Positions 9,115 through 16,422 of a stretch of 64,000 nucleotides of DNA are shown in pieces. Below the pieces are notes generated by a model that saw only the letters and a program-made list of their open reading frames with translations, did not search any database and was not told the origin of the DNA. The number at the start of each line of letters is the position of its first letter. Within the stretch, counting starts at the first letter, position 1. The position numbers were made by a program, and so were the translations under genes. Source of the DNA: SLFH01 sp050486265 (GTDB taxonomy: Bacteria > Planctomycetota > Phycisphaerae > Phycisphaerales > UBA1924); NCBI GenBank assembly GCA_050486265.1, contig JBJHCY010000014.1, positions 23,216 through 87,215 of the forward strand, read 5' to 3'.

Positions 9115-10128
9115 CTAGTTGCGTCGCGTCGCACCGATCAATCCTTCCAGCACCAGAAGCAGCAGGGCGGCGCCCACAAACCACTGGAACTTCTCTTCGT
9201 ACTCTACGACCGTCAGATCGTCCGTCTCAGTCCCCCGAGCCCTCGTCACGATGTCGTTGTAGACCGACGCCAGATCCATCCGGTCGGTCGCGACATGGAA
9301 ATACGCGCCCCCGTGCGTCACCCGCGCGATCCGCTCCATCGTCTCTCGATCAAGCCGGGTTCGCACGGTCTCGCCCCGAAAGCTCAGCGGGCGTTCAAAG
9401 CCCGGCTCGCCCACCGGGATCGTCGAGCCCGCCGGGTCGCCCACGCCGATCGCGATGATGCGCACGCCAGCCTCGGCCGCTTCCTGCGCCGCCTCTTCGA
9501 CGAACGAGTCTTGGTCTTCGCCGTCGCTGACCAGGATGATGTCGCGGTACCGGCCCTCGGTACTGTCGAACACTTCCGCCAGCGTCCGCCGGATCGCGTC
9601 GCCGATCTTTGTCCCGCCCACCGGCGCGATCTCCGGGGCCAGACCCTCGACCTCGATGTCTACGAACCCGTAGTCCAGCGTCAGGGGTGAGAGCACCACC
9701 GGCACGCCCGCGAACGCAACCAGCCCGATCCGGTCGCCCTTCGCCTCGCGGAGCACGCCGCTGATCTGCTCCTTCGCCCACTCAAGGCGGCTGGGCAGAA
9801 GGTCTCTCGCCAGCATGCTGCGCGAGACATCTACGAGGAAGACCACATCCCGCCCGGTCCGCGTGATCGTCCGCTCGCGCTCGTTCCACTGCGGGCGGGC
9901 CAGCGCGACGATGACGCACGCCATCGCGCCCAGCACCAGCAGGCCCTTGACCACCGCTCGCGCCCCCCCGCCCCCGGCGCTGATCCTCGCCTGCATCGGC
10001 TTGTCCGCCAGGCGACGCAGCCGCAGCGAACGGATCACCAGCGCGCTGGCGAGGATCGACGCGACCACCGGCAGCAGCCACAACGCCGCCAGCCAGTCCG
10101 GCGAGGCCAAGCGTGCGCCCTCGAACAT
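9115..10128 (-). CDS. batB: BatB-like VWA domain membrane protein
   Basis: This 337-aa protein starts at ATG 10128, 14 nt after the batA stop; the longer open frame upstream is an antisense-like shadow of batA. Two N-terminal membrane helices (~12-30 and ~62-78) precede a von Willebrand A domain with an intact MIDAS: DVSRS (D100, S102, S104), the Thr in GGTKIGD and the Asp in VSDGED. A final membrane helix lies near the C-terminus (FVGAALLLLVLEGLIG). This matches BatB. It likely pairs with BatA as a metal-dependent protein-binding module facing the periplasm, with MoxR as the partner ATPase. Confidence 0.9.
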   Translation of the reverse strand: MFEGARLASPDWLAALWLLPVVASILASALVIRSLRLRRLADKPMQARISAGGGGARAVVKGLLVLGAMACVIVALARPQWNERERTITRTGRDVVFLVDVSRSMLARDLLPSRLEWAKEQISGVLREAKGDRIGLVAFAGVPVVLSPLTLDYGFVDIEVEGLAPEIAPVGGTKIGDAIRRTLAEVFDSTEGRYRDIILVSDGEDQDSFVEEAAQEAAEAGVRIIAIGVGDPAGSTIPVGEPGFERPLSFRGETVRTRLDRETMERIARVTHGGAYFHVATDRMDLASVYNDIVTRARGTETDDLTVVEYEEKFQWFVGAALLLLVLEGLIGATRRN

Positions 10129-10142
10129 GGTGTCGGCGCCGA

Positions 10143-11225
10143 TCAAGGCAGCCTCCGAAAGAGTGTCCACCCGATCGCCAGTTCCGCCGAGAGGAGCGCA
10201 AGCGCCAGGTACGCCCACCGCTGGAAGCGTTCCTCGTACGCCCCGATCTCGCCCGTGTCGATCCCGCTTCGCTCGAGGGTGTCCAGCTCGCGGTAGATCT
10301 GGCGCAGCGTCTGGGCGTCCTGGGCGTTCCAGTACCGCCCGCCGGTCAACTCCGCCATCGCCCGCAGCTGCGCCTCGTCGATGTAGTCGCTGATGCGGAT
10401 CCGAACGCCGGGCCGATCGCCCGGAATCGTCACCCAACCGCCCGAGCCGCCCACGCCCACGGTGTACAGCTTGATCCCGCGGTCGGCCGCCATCTGCGCC
10501 GCCTCCATCGGCAGCAGGCGTCCGCGGTTCTGCTCGCCGTCGGTCAGCAGCACGACCACCTTGCTGCGGATCACAAACTCGGGCGGAAGACCGACCTCGC
10601 CCCGCAAACTGTTGATGCGATCGATGTCCTGCTCGGCCCGCTCGAGCTTCGCGACCGCCAGAGCCAGCGCGTCGCCGATCGCGGTGCCGCCCAAAGGCTC
10701 GCGGGGCGGCGCCGGCTCGGTCCGCTGCGCCGCCTCGACCACCGCCTCGTGCGAGCGGCTCAGCGGCGCCGTCATCTCCGCAAACCCGGCGAACGACAGC
10801 ACGCCCACCATGTCGCCCCTGCGCCCGACGATCCCGGTGTCGTCGCCGAGCACAAAGTCGCCCAGCACATCCTTGACGACATCGAACCGCGTCGTGCGGC
10901 GCCCGCCGAAGTGCATCGGCGCCGTCATGCTCGCAGACCGGTCGATCACCAGCATCACCGCGATGCCCTCGGTCGAGAGCCGCGTGACGCCGAGATCCTC
11001 GCGCGGGCGGGCCAGCGCCACGATCAGGCACGCCGCCGCGCCGAGACGCAACGCCATCGGCAGCCATCGCAGCCTCGTCCGCAGCCCCGGACGCACCGTG
11101 CCCAAGAGGTCCAGCGACGAAAAGACCACGGCCGCGCGACGACGACGCGCCAGAGACCACAGCACCGCGACCGGCAAGAGCGCCAGCAGCCAAAGCACAC
11201 CGGGCTCGGCCACGTGCTCGATCAC
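10143..11225 (-). CDS. batA: BatA-like VWA domain membrane protein
   Basis: This 360-aa protein has an N-terminal BatA-type region with a membrane helix (~8-26), a second helix (~57-72), a VWA domain with MIDAS DRSAS (D95, S97, S99), GGTAIGD and LLTDGEQNRG, and a C-terminal helix (AYLALALLSAELAIGWTLF). This is typical BatA. Its start overlaps the stop of the upstream membrane protein gene (GTG/ATG-TGA junction at 11222-11225). BatA and BatB are paralogues lying side by side, as in Bacteroidota and spirochaete Bat operons. Confidence 0.9.
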   Translation of the reverse strand: MIEHVAEPGVLWLLALLPVAVLWSLARRRRAAVVFSSLDLLGTVRPGLRTRLRWLPMALRLGAAACLIVALARPREDLGVTRLSTEGIAVMLVIDRSASMTAPMHFGGRRTTRFDVVKDVLGDFVLGDDTGIVGRRGDMVGVLSFAGFAEMTAPLSRSHEAVVEAAQRTEPAPPREPLGGTAIGDALALAVAKLERAEQDIDRINSLRGEVGLPPEFVIRSKVVVLLTDGEQNRGRLLPMEAAQMAADRGIKLYTVGVGGSGGWVTIPGDRPGVRIRISDYIDEAQLRAMAELTGGRYWNAQDAQTLRQIYRELDTLERSGIDTGEIGAYEERFQRWAYLALALLSAELAIGWTLFRRLP

Positions 11226-12280
11226 GCCACGGCCTCCCCGCCGCGCTCAGCGGCGCTTTGCATCTCCATCACGACCATGTCCGACGCCGCCTTGATGCGC
11301 CCGAGCACCGCCTCCAGATCGTCGAGCATCGCCAGCGTCCGCTCGCGCGTCGCTTCTTCTCCCGCGTATCGCACCCGGTCGATCTCGCGAAGCAGCTCGG
11401 CCAGCCTGTTCCGGTCCCGCGCCGAGAGCCCGAACCAGCCCGACGAACGGCTGACCATCTCCTCGTGCTCCAGCCGCTCGGCGCCCGGTTCGAGCCGCTC
11501 GCTCACGCAGCGGGCGAACAGATCGCTCGCCTCGTCCCAGACGCCGGGAAGGTGATCGCTCTCGCTCGCACTCCGGCGCATCCGGTCGATCCGCGAGGGC
11601 AGGCGGTCGAGCACGCTCCGCGTCGTCCGGCGCGTCAGCAGCACCATCGCCAAGATCGCCCCCGCAAGCAGCACCAGGATCCCCGCCAGGGCGTACGCCA
11701 TCGTCCGCACCCACGGGAACGGCGCCGGCGCTTCCCACGCCGACAAGCCCCGGGCCTCGCCGACTTCCAGCTCCGCCCGCTCGCCCCCGTCGTCGAGCAC
11801 CGAGACCACGCGGTACGGGATCGAAGCGATCGACAGCGTCTCTTCCCTCCCGTCTGGACCGCGCAGCACAAACGACAGCGAGGGGGTCGCGTGCTCGCCC
11901 GGCAGCGGCGGCTCGAGCGTCAGCGTGCGCTCGATCACGATCCACGCCCCGTCATCGCCCTCTTCGAGCCTCGGCGCGCTGCGAGCGACCCCGATCGCCT
12001 CAAGCCCCGCGTCCCGCCAAAGCCTCGCCCAGCCGTCCTCCCCGCCCCGAGGCTCGACCTCCAACGCCGCGGGCTCCAGCAGCACCAACCCTGGCCTGAC
12101 ACGCGAGACGATCTGAATCTCCAGGTCGTCTGCCAATGTCAGCTCCCCAGGGCGCAGGCTCTTGACGATCTCCGCGTCACCGGAAACAGCGCGAGAGGTC
12201 GAAGGCCCGGCGCCGCTGGGGGCGCCCGCCGCCGCAGCGGCCAGCCCCGCGACCAGGATCGCTGCCAATGCAAGCCTCAT
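11222..12280 (-). CDS. Bat-operon membrane protein of unknown function
   Basis: The start is set at ATG 12280, which overlaps the DUF58 gene stop as ATGA and gives a clean signal peptide (MRLALAAILVAGLAAAAAGA). A longer frame to 12406 exists but overlaps DUF58 and has an Arg-rich, implausible N-terminus. The mature protein has a beta-rich periplasmic domain (~30-185), one membrane helix (~200-222, MAYALAGILVLLAGAILAMVLL) and a helical cytoplasmic domain rich in Glu/Arg (~225-352). It sits where Bat operons of other phyla carry small variable membrane proteins such as DUF4381. I do not recognise the family with certainty. Its topology resembles a truncated BatD with a cytoplasmic extension. 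Confidence 0.7.
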   Translation of the reverse strand: MRLALAAILVAGLAAAAAGAPSGAGPSTSRAVSGDAEIVKSLRPGELTLADDLEIQIVSRVRPGLVLLEPAALEVEPRGGEDGWARLWRDAGLEAIGVARSAPRLEEGDDGAWIVIERTLTLEPPLPGEHATPSLSFVLRGPDGREETLSIASIPYRVVSVLDDGGERAELEVGEARGLSAWEAPAPFPWVRTMAYALAGILVLLAGAILAMVLLTRRTTRSVLDRLPSRIDRMRRSASESDHLPGVWDEASDLFARCVSERLEPGAERLEHEEMVSRSSGWFGLSARDRNRLAELLREIDRVRYAGEEATRERTLAMLDDLEAVLGRIKAASDMVVMEMQSAAERGGEAVA

Positions 12281-13164
12281 CGTCGCGACCTCGCGCGGAA
12301 GTGCCTCGACAGCGGATCGATCGCCGCCGCGTCGGTCGTGATATCCACAAGCGACGCGCCGGCGCTCATAAACGCACGGTCGGTCTCGATCCTTCTGCTT
12401 CGCCACGCCTCCTTGTACCGCTTGGACGCCGACCGACCGAGGTCCAGCACGCGCTGGCGTCCAGTCTCCGCGTCGCGCAGCCGGATCAGCCCCACGCGCG
12501 GGAGCACCCGTTCCTTGGGGTCCTCGATCCGCACCGCCGTCACCTCGTGCCGACGCGCCAGCCGGTTCAGCGCCGAGCGATACGAATCCGTCGGCGCCAG
12601 AAAATCGCTCACCAGAAACACCATCGCCCGACGCTTGCGCACCGCGCCGAGAAACCGGATCGCCGCGTCGATGTCCGTCCCACGACCGCCGGCCTCGTGG
12701 AAACGCAGCGCCCGTTCGATCCGCAGCCGGTGCTGGCGGCTCTTCCCGGGCGGGATGTACAGCTCCGCCCGGTCGGAAAACAGCAGCAGCCCGACGCGGT
12801 CGTGCGAGCGCCCCGCGGCCGAAGCCAACAGCGACGCGACCTCCGCCGCCGCCTCGCGCTTGGGCCGTCCCGCGGTCCCGAAGCTCTCCGACGCGCTGAT
12901 GTCCACCAGCAGCATCACCGTCAGCCGCCGCTCTTCAACAAAACGCTTCACGAAAGGCTTGCCGGTCCTCGCCGTCACATTCCAATCGATCGAACGCACA
13001 TCGTCGCCCGGCTCGTACGCCCGCACCTCCGCAAACTCCAGGCCCTCCCCCTTGTACGCAGAGAGATAGCTCCCCGCGAGCATCTCCTCAACGCGGCGCC
13101 TGGGGCGGAAGCGAAGCTGACGCACGCGCCCCGCCCCGACCGGGCTCTGGATCTCTTCGCTCAC
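12277..13164 (-). CDS. DUF58 domain protein (Bat operon)
   Basis: This 295-aa soluble protein carries the DUF58 signature GLEFAEVRAYEPGDDVRSIDW (around residues 41-61; shown in part: YEPGDD, IDW). A VWA-like core follows with a DISAS metal-site motif (D88, S90, S92) and FLVSDFLAP. DUF58 proteins almost always accompany MoxR ATPases and are thought to be partners in assembling or activating protein complexes. It overlaps both moxR upstream and the membrane protein gene downstream by 4 nt, so it belongs to a tightly coupled operon. Confidence 0.9.
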   Translation of the reverse strand: MSEEIQSPVGAGRVRQLRFRPRRRVEEMLAGSYLSAYKGEGLEFAEVRAYEPGDDVRSIDWNVTARTGKPFVKRFVEERRLTVMLLVDISASESFGTAGRPKREAAAEVASLLASAAGRSHDRVGLLLFSDRAELYIPPGKSRQHRLRIERALRFHEAGGRGTDIDAAIRFLGAVRKRRAMVFLVSDFLAPTDSYRSALNRLARRHEVTAVRIEDPKERVLPRVGLIRLRDAETGRQRVLDLGRSASKRYKEAWRSRRIETDRAFMSAGASLVDITTDAAAIDPLSRHFRARSRR

Positions 13165-14183
13165 GGCACAGGCACCTTGTCCAGCACCCGCCGGACGATG
13201 TCGTCGGGCAAAACCTCTTCGGCCATCGCCTCGTAGCTCACGATCACCCGGTGACGCATCACATCCGGCGCGATCGCCTTGACATCACCGGGCGTCACGA
13301 ACGCCCGCCCCTGCATAAACGCGTGCGCCCGCCCCGCGATCGCAAGCGCGATCGACGCCCGGGGCGACGCCCCGAACTCGATGTACCGTTCCAGCTTCTC
13401 TAAGCCGAACAGCGCCGGCTCGCGGGTCGTCCGAACAAGGTCCACGATGTAGTCCCGCACGCGCTCGTCGAGGTGGATCTTGTCGACCACAGTCCGCGCA
13501 GCCCCGATCTCCTCCACATCGATCACCGCCTCAACCTCCACCGGCGGGCGGCTGGAGGCCATGCGGTCGATGATCTCCCGCTCCTCGTCCTTGCTCGGAT
13601 AATCGATCGTCAGCTTCAGCATGAACCGGTCGACCTGCGCCTCGGGCAGCTGGTAGGTCCCTTCCTGCTCGATCGGGTTCTGCGTCGCCAGAACCAGGAA
13701 CGGTTCCTGCAGCGGGTAGGTCGTGTCCCCGATCGTCACGCTCCGCTCCTGCATCGCCTCGAGCAACGCGGACTGCACCTTCGCCGGAGCGCGGTTGATC
13801 TCGTCGGCCAGCAGGATGTTCGCGAAGATCGGCCCCTTCCGCGGCGTGAAATCACCGCTCTTGGGGTCGTAGATCAGCGTCCCGATCAGGTCCGCCGGCA
13901 ACAGGTCCGGCGTGAACTGGATGCGGTTGAATCTCGCATGGATCGTCCGCGCCAGCGTGCTGACCGTCAGCGTCTTGGCCAGGCCGGGCACGCCTTCTAA
14001 GAGCACATGCCCCCCGGTCAGCATCCCGATCAGCAGGCGTTCGACCATCGGCCGTTGCCCGACGACCACCCGCTCGACAGAATCGAGCAGCCGGCGCAAC
14101 AGCTCGCTGTGCGACGCGACCTCCTGCTCAAGCTCCGCCGAGACGCCCCGCCCGCCCGACACCACCGCCGTTTGATCACCCAT
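13161..14183 (-). CDS. moxR: MoxR family AAA+ ATPase
   Basis: This 340-aa protein is the first gene of the Bat operon. It has Walker A GVPGLAKT (residues 64-71), Walker B LLADEINR (124-131), sensor 1 ATQNP (166-170) and the MoxR-typical EGTYQLPEAQVDRF segment (~174-187). A helical lid follows. MoxR ATPases act as chaperone-like remodelers for VWA-domain partners, here presumably DUF58, BatA and BatB. An AGGAGG Shine-Dalgarno lies about 10 nt before the ATG on the minus strand. The 181-bp gap to the SecA-like gene separates it from the next operon. Confidence 0.95.
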   Translation of the reverse strand: MGDQTAVVSGGRGVSAELEQEVASHSELLRRLLDSVERVVVGQRPMVERLLIGMLTGGHVLLEGVPGLAKTLTVSTLARTIHARFNRIQFTPDLLPADLIGTLIYDPKSGDFTPRKGPIFANILLADEINRAPAKVQSALLEAMQERSVTIGDTTYPLQEPFLVLATQNPIEQEGTYQLPEAQVDRFMLKLTIDYPSKDEEREIIDRMASSRPPVEVEAVIDVEEIGAARTVVDKIHLDERVRDYIVDLVRTTREPALFGLEKLERYIEFGASPRASIALAIAGRAHAFMQGRAFVTPGDVKAIAPDVMRHRVIVSYEAMAEEVLPDDIVRRVLDKVPVP

Positions 14184-14319
14184 CGCTCGGACGCCTCCTG
14201 CGCTCGGGCCCCGGGGCTATTGAACACGCACCGCCCGCCCCGGGCCACACGGCCCAAGCCCGTACGCCGAGCCAGCGAAGCGCAGACGACGCCCGCACGC
14301 CCCGTCTATACCGCCAACC

Positions 14320-14345
14320 GGCCGGAAGTGTTCACTCTTCCGGCC
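14320..14345 (-). terminator. Probable terminator of the SecA-like operon
   Basis: A 9-bp perfect stem (GGCCGGAAG with CTTCCGGCC) and an 8-nt loop lie about 20 nt past the stop of the minus-strand SecA-like gene. The U-tract is poor, so the call is tentative. Confidence 0.5.
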
Positions 14346-14364
14346 TTGTCCGCGATGGGCCGCC

Positions 14365-16422
14365 TCACCTGGCCGCCTCGTGCATCGCCACATCGATCCA
14401 GGCCTCGCTCTTGGCCGCCTCCGCCCGCCTGACCGCCAATCGGCCGCTCGCCGTCCGCTGGGCCAGGGGCCAGAGCAACCCCGCGGAGATCCGCCGCAGC
14501 GGCCCCGGCGACAGCCTGCACAGGACCGTCAGGGGGTCAAACCCGAATTCCTTGATCAACGCGTCCTCCAACGAAACAAAGGTCTCCGCCCGCCCCGGGT
14601 CCCCCTGACGCCCCGCACGCCCGTACAGCTGGCGGTCGACCCGGCGCTCGTCGTTCCGCTCCGTCGCGATCACCACCAGCCCGCCCAGCCGCCGCGTTTC
14701 TGCGTCCAGCGTGATGTCCGTGCCCCGCCCCGCCATGTTCGTCGCCACAGTCACCGAGCCCGAGCGCCCCGCCTGCGCCACGATCTCCGCCTCCTCCGCC
14801 TCGCGCGTCGCGTTCAGAATGCGGCAGTCCACCCCGCGCTCCTGCAGATAAAGCCCGAGCCGCTCCGAATCGCTCACGCTCCGAGAGCCCACCAGCACCG
14901 GCGAGCCCTTGGCGTTCAGCTCGGCCACCCTCGCCGCAACGGCGCGGAATTTCGCTTCTTCGGTCGCAAAGACCCTGTCACTCGCGTGCTTGCGGATCAC
15001 CGGCTTGTGCGTCGGGATCCGGACCACCGGCAGGCGATAGTCGCGCCACAGCTCGTCGGCGACCTCCCACACCGTGCCGCTCATCCCGCTCAGACGCCGG
15101 TACTGCTGGAAAAACTGCTGGTAGCTGATCCGTGCGCTGGTGCTCCTGTCGCCGGAGATCTTCAGCCCCTCCTTCGCCTCGACCGCCTGATGCACGCCGA
15201 GCTGCCACCGCCGCCCGAGCAGCAGACGCCCCGTCGAGCGGTCGACGATCGTCACCTCCCCGTCGCGCACCAGATAGTCCCGCCCGAGCAGGTACAGCTC
15301 CCTCGCCTTGACGGCAAGCTGCACCAACTCCTCGCGCCTCCTCGGCCCGCTCCAGAACGGGGGCAGGCCCTCGGCCGCTTTCGCGACCTTGTCGCGCCCC
15401 GCCGAGGTCAGCCGCACCCGCTTCAGACGCCGATCGACGCTGTAGTCCTTGCCCTCGGCCATCGTCGAAGCGATCTGGGCCGCAACGCCGTGCGCCTCGG
15501 CGCCCGCCCCTTCAAGCTCCGTGTCGGCCCCGATGATCGCCGGCGTCACCGCCTCGTCGATCAGCACGCTGTCCGCCTCGTCCACGATCGCCGAGTACTG
15601 CCCGCGCTGCACGATCCGGTCGCGCCAGTGCTCGGCGCCCTGCTCGCCCATCCGCGCCGGCTCGAAGAGCTCGTCCATCAGCAACGGCCCGAGCCGCGGC
15701 TGCACCGGGCCGACCAGCCGATCGCGCAGGAAATCAAAGATCGCCTGCTTGTCGGCCATGTAGGTGATGTCTCGCCGGTACGCCTCGGCCCGATCTTCGG
15801 GCTTGCTCTGGTCGGTCAGCACGCCGACGCGCAGCCCCATCAGCGCGTACGCGGGGCCCGTCGTCTCCGCGTCGCGCCGGGCGAGATAGTCGTTCACAGT
15901 CATCACATGCACGCCCCGCCCGAGCCACGCGTCAATCGTCGCAGGAAGAATCGCCGTGACGGTCTTGCCCTCGCCCGTCGCGAGCTCGGCGCAGCACCCG
16001 TCGGCCATGACCAGCGCGCCCATCACCTGCTCGGGGTGCAGCACAAACCCCTGCGTGCGACGCACCGCCTCGACACAGAGCGCGTACGCCCGGTCAATCG
16101 CCGACGCGTCGTCGCGCGAGAGCCTGATTGCGCCGCGCGCCTCGCGCACGCGCTCGAAAAAACCCTCGTCGCCGAGGTCCGCGATCGCTCGCGCGTCTTC
16201 GAGGATTCTGCCCGCCCTCGCCGCCAGCTTCCGACCGGCCTTCCGCCGCCCGGCCACGCCCCGCGCCCGCTCGGCGACCGCGTCAAGCCCCTTCAACGGC
16301 AGGCGCCGCTTTGTGCGCCCCGAGAGCCCGGGCCACAGCCGTGCCGAGGGCGAACTCCCGCGCGAACCGTCGAGCAGCGCGTCGAGCCTCCGCCCAGAAA
16401 ACCGTTCGGCGAGATCGCTCAT
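14365..16422 (-). CDS. SecA-like translocase ATPase, C-terminally shortened
   Basis: This 685-aa protein keeps the SecA motor. It has Walker A ATGEGKT (148-154), the VNDYLARRDAE motif (~176-186), Walker B region VDEADSVLIDEAVTP (~280-294), a preprotein cross-linking-like insert (~215-345), SGMSGT (~445-450), motif V MAGRGTDI (563-570) and the arginine finger LYGRAGRQGDPG (599-610). Only ~75 residues follow, whereas housekeeping SecA has about 250-300 more (helical scaffold and wing, zinc tail). It is therefore a divergent SecA paralogue rather than the essential SecA, which must lie elsewhere. It overlaps the M50/HlyD gene by 4 nt (ATGA), so it probably serves a dedicated export pathway with its neighbours. 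Confidence 0.88.
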   Translation of the reverse strand: MSDLAERFSGRRLDALLDGSRGSSPSARLWPGLSGRTKRRLPLKGLDAVAERARGVAGRRKAGRKLAARAGRILEDARAIADLGDEGFFERVREARGAIRLSRDDASAIDRAYALCVEAVRRTQGFVLHPEQVMGALVMADGCCAELATGEGKTVTAILPATIDAWLGRGVHVMTVNDYLARRDAETTGPAYALMGLRVGVLTDQSKPEDRAEAYRRDITYMADKQAIFDFLRDRLVGPVQPRLGPLLMDELFEPARMGEQGAEHWRDRIVQRGQYSAIVDEADSVLIDEAVTPAIIGADTELEGAGAEAHGVAAQIASTMAEGKDYSVDRRLKRVRLTSAGRDKVAKAAEGLPPFWSGPRRREELVQLAVKARELYLLGRDYLVRDGEVTIVDRSTGRLLLGRRWQLGVHQAVEAKEGLKISGDRSTSARISYQQFFQQYRRLSGMSGTVWEVADELWRDYRLPVVRIPTHKPVIRKHASDRVFATEEAKFRAVAARVAELNAKGSPVLVGSRSVSDSERLGLYLQERGVDCRILNATREAEEAEIVAQAGRSGSVTVATNMAGRGTDITLDAETRRLGGLVVIATERNDERRVDRQLYGRAGRQGDPGRAETFVSLEDALIKEFGFDPLTVLCRLSPGPLRRISAGLLWPLAQRTASGRLAVRRAEAAKSEAWIDVAMHEAAR

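Noticed and set aside
10129..11193. N-terminal extension of the batB frame upstream of ATG 10128
   Set aside because: It runs in an alternative frame over batA with Gly/Arg/Ala-rich sequence; batB homology begins at 10128.
12281..12406. Upstream extension of the Bat-operon membrane protein
   Set aside because: Arg/Lys-rich and overlapping DUF58; the signal peptide begins at ATG 12280 with an ATGA overlap.
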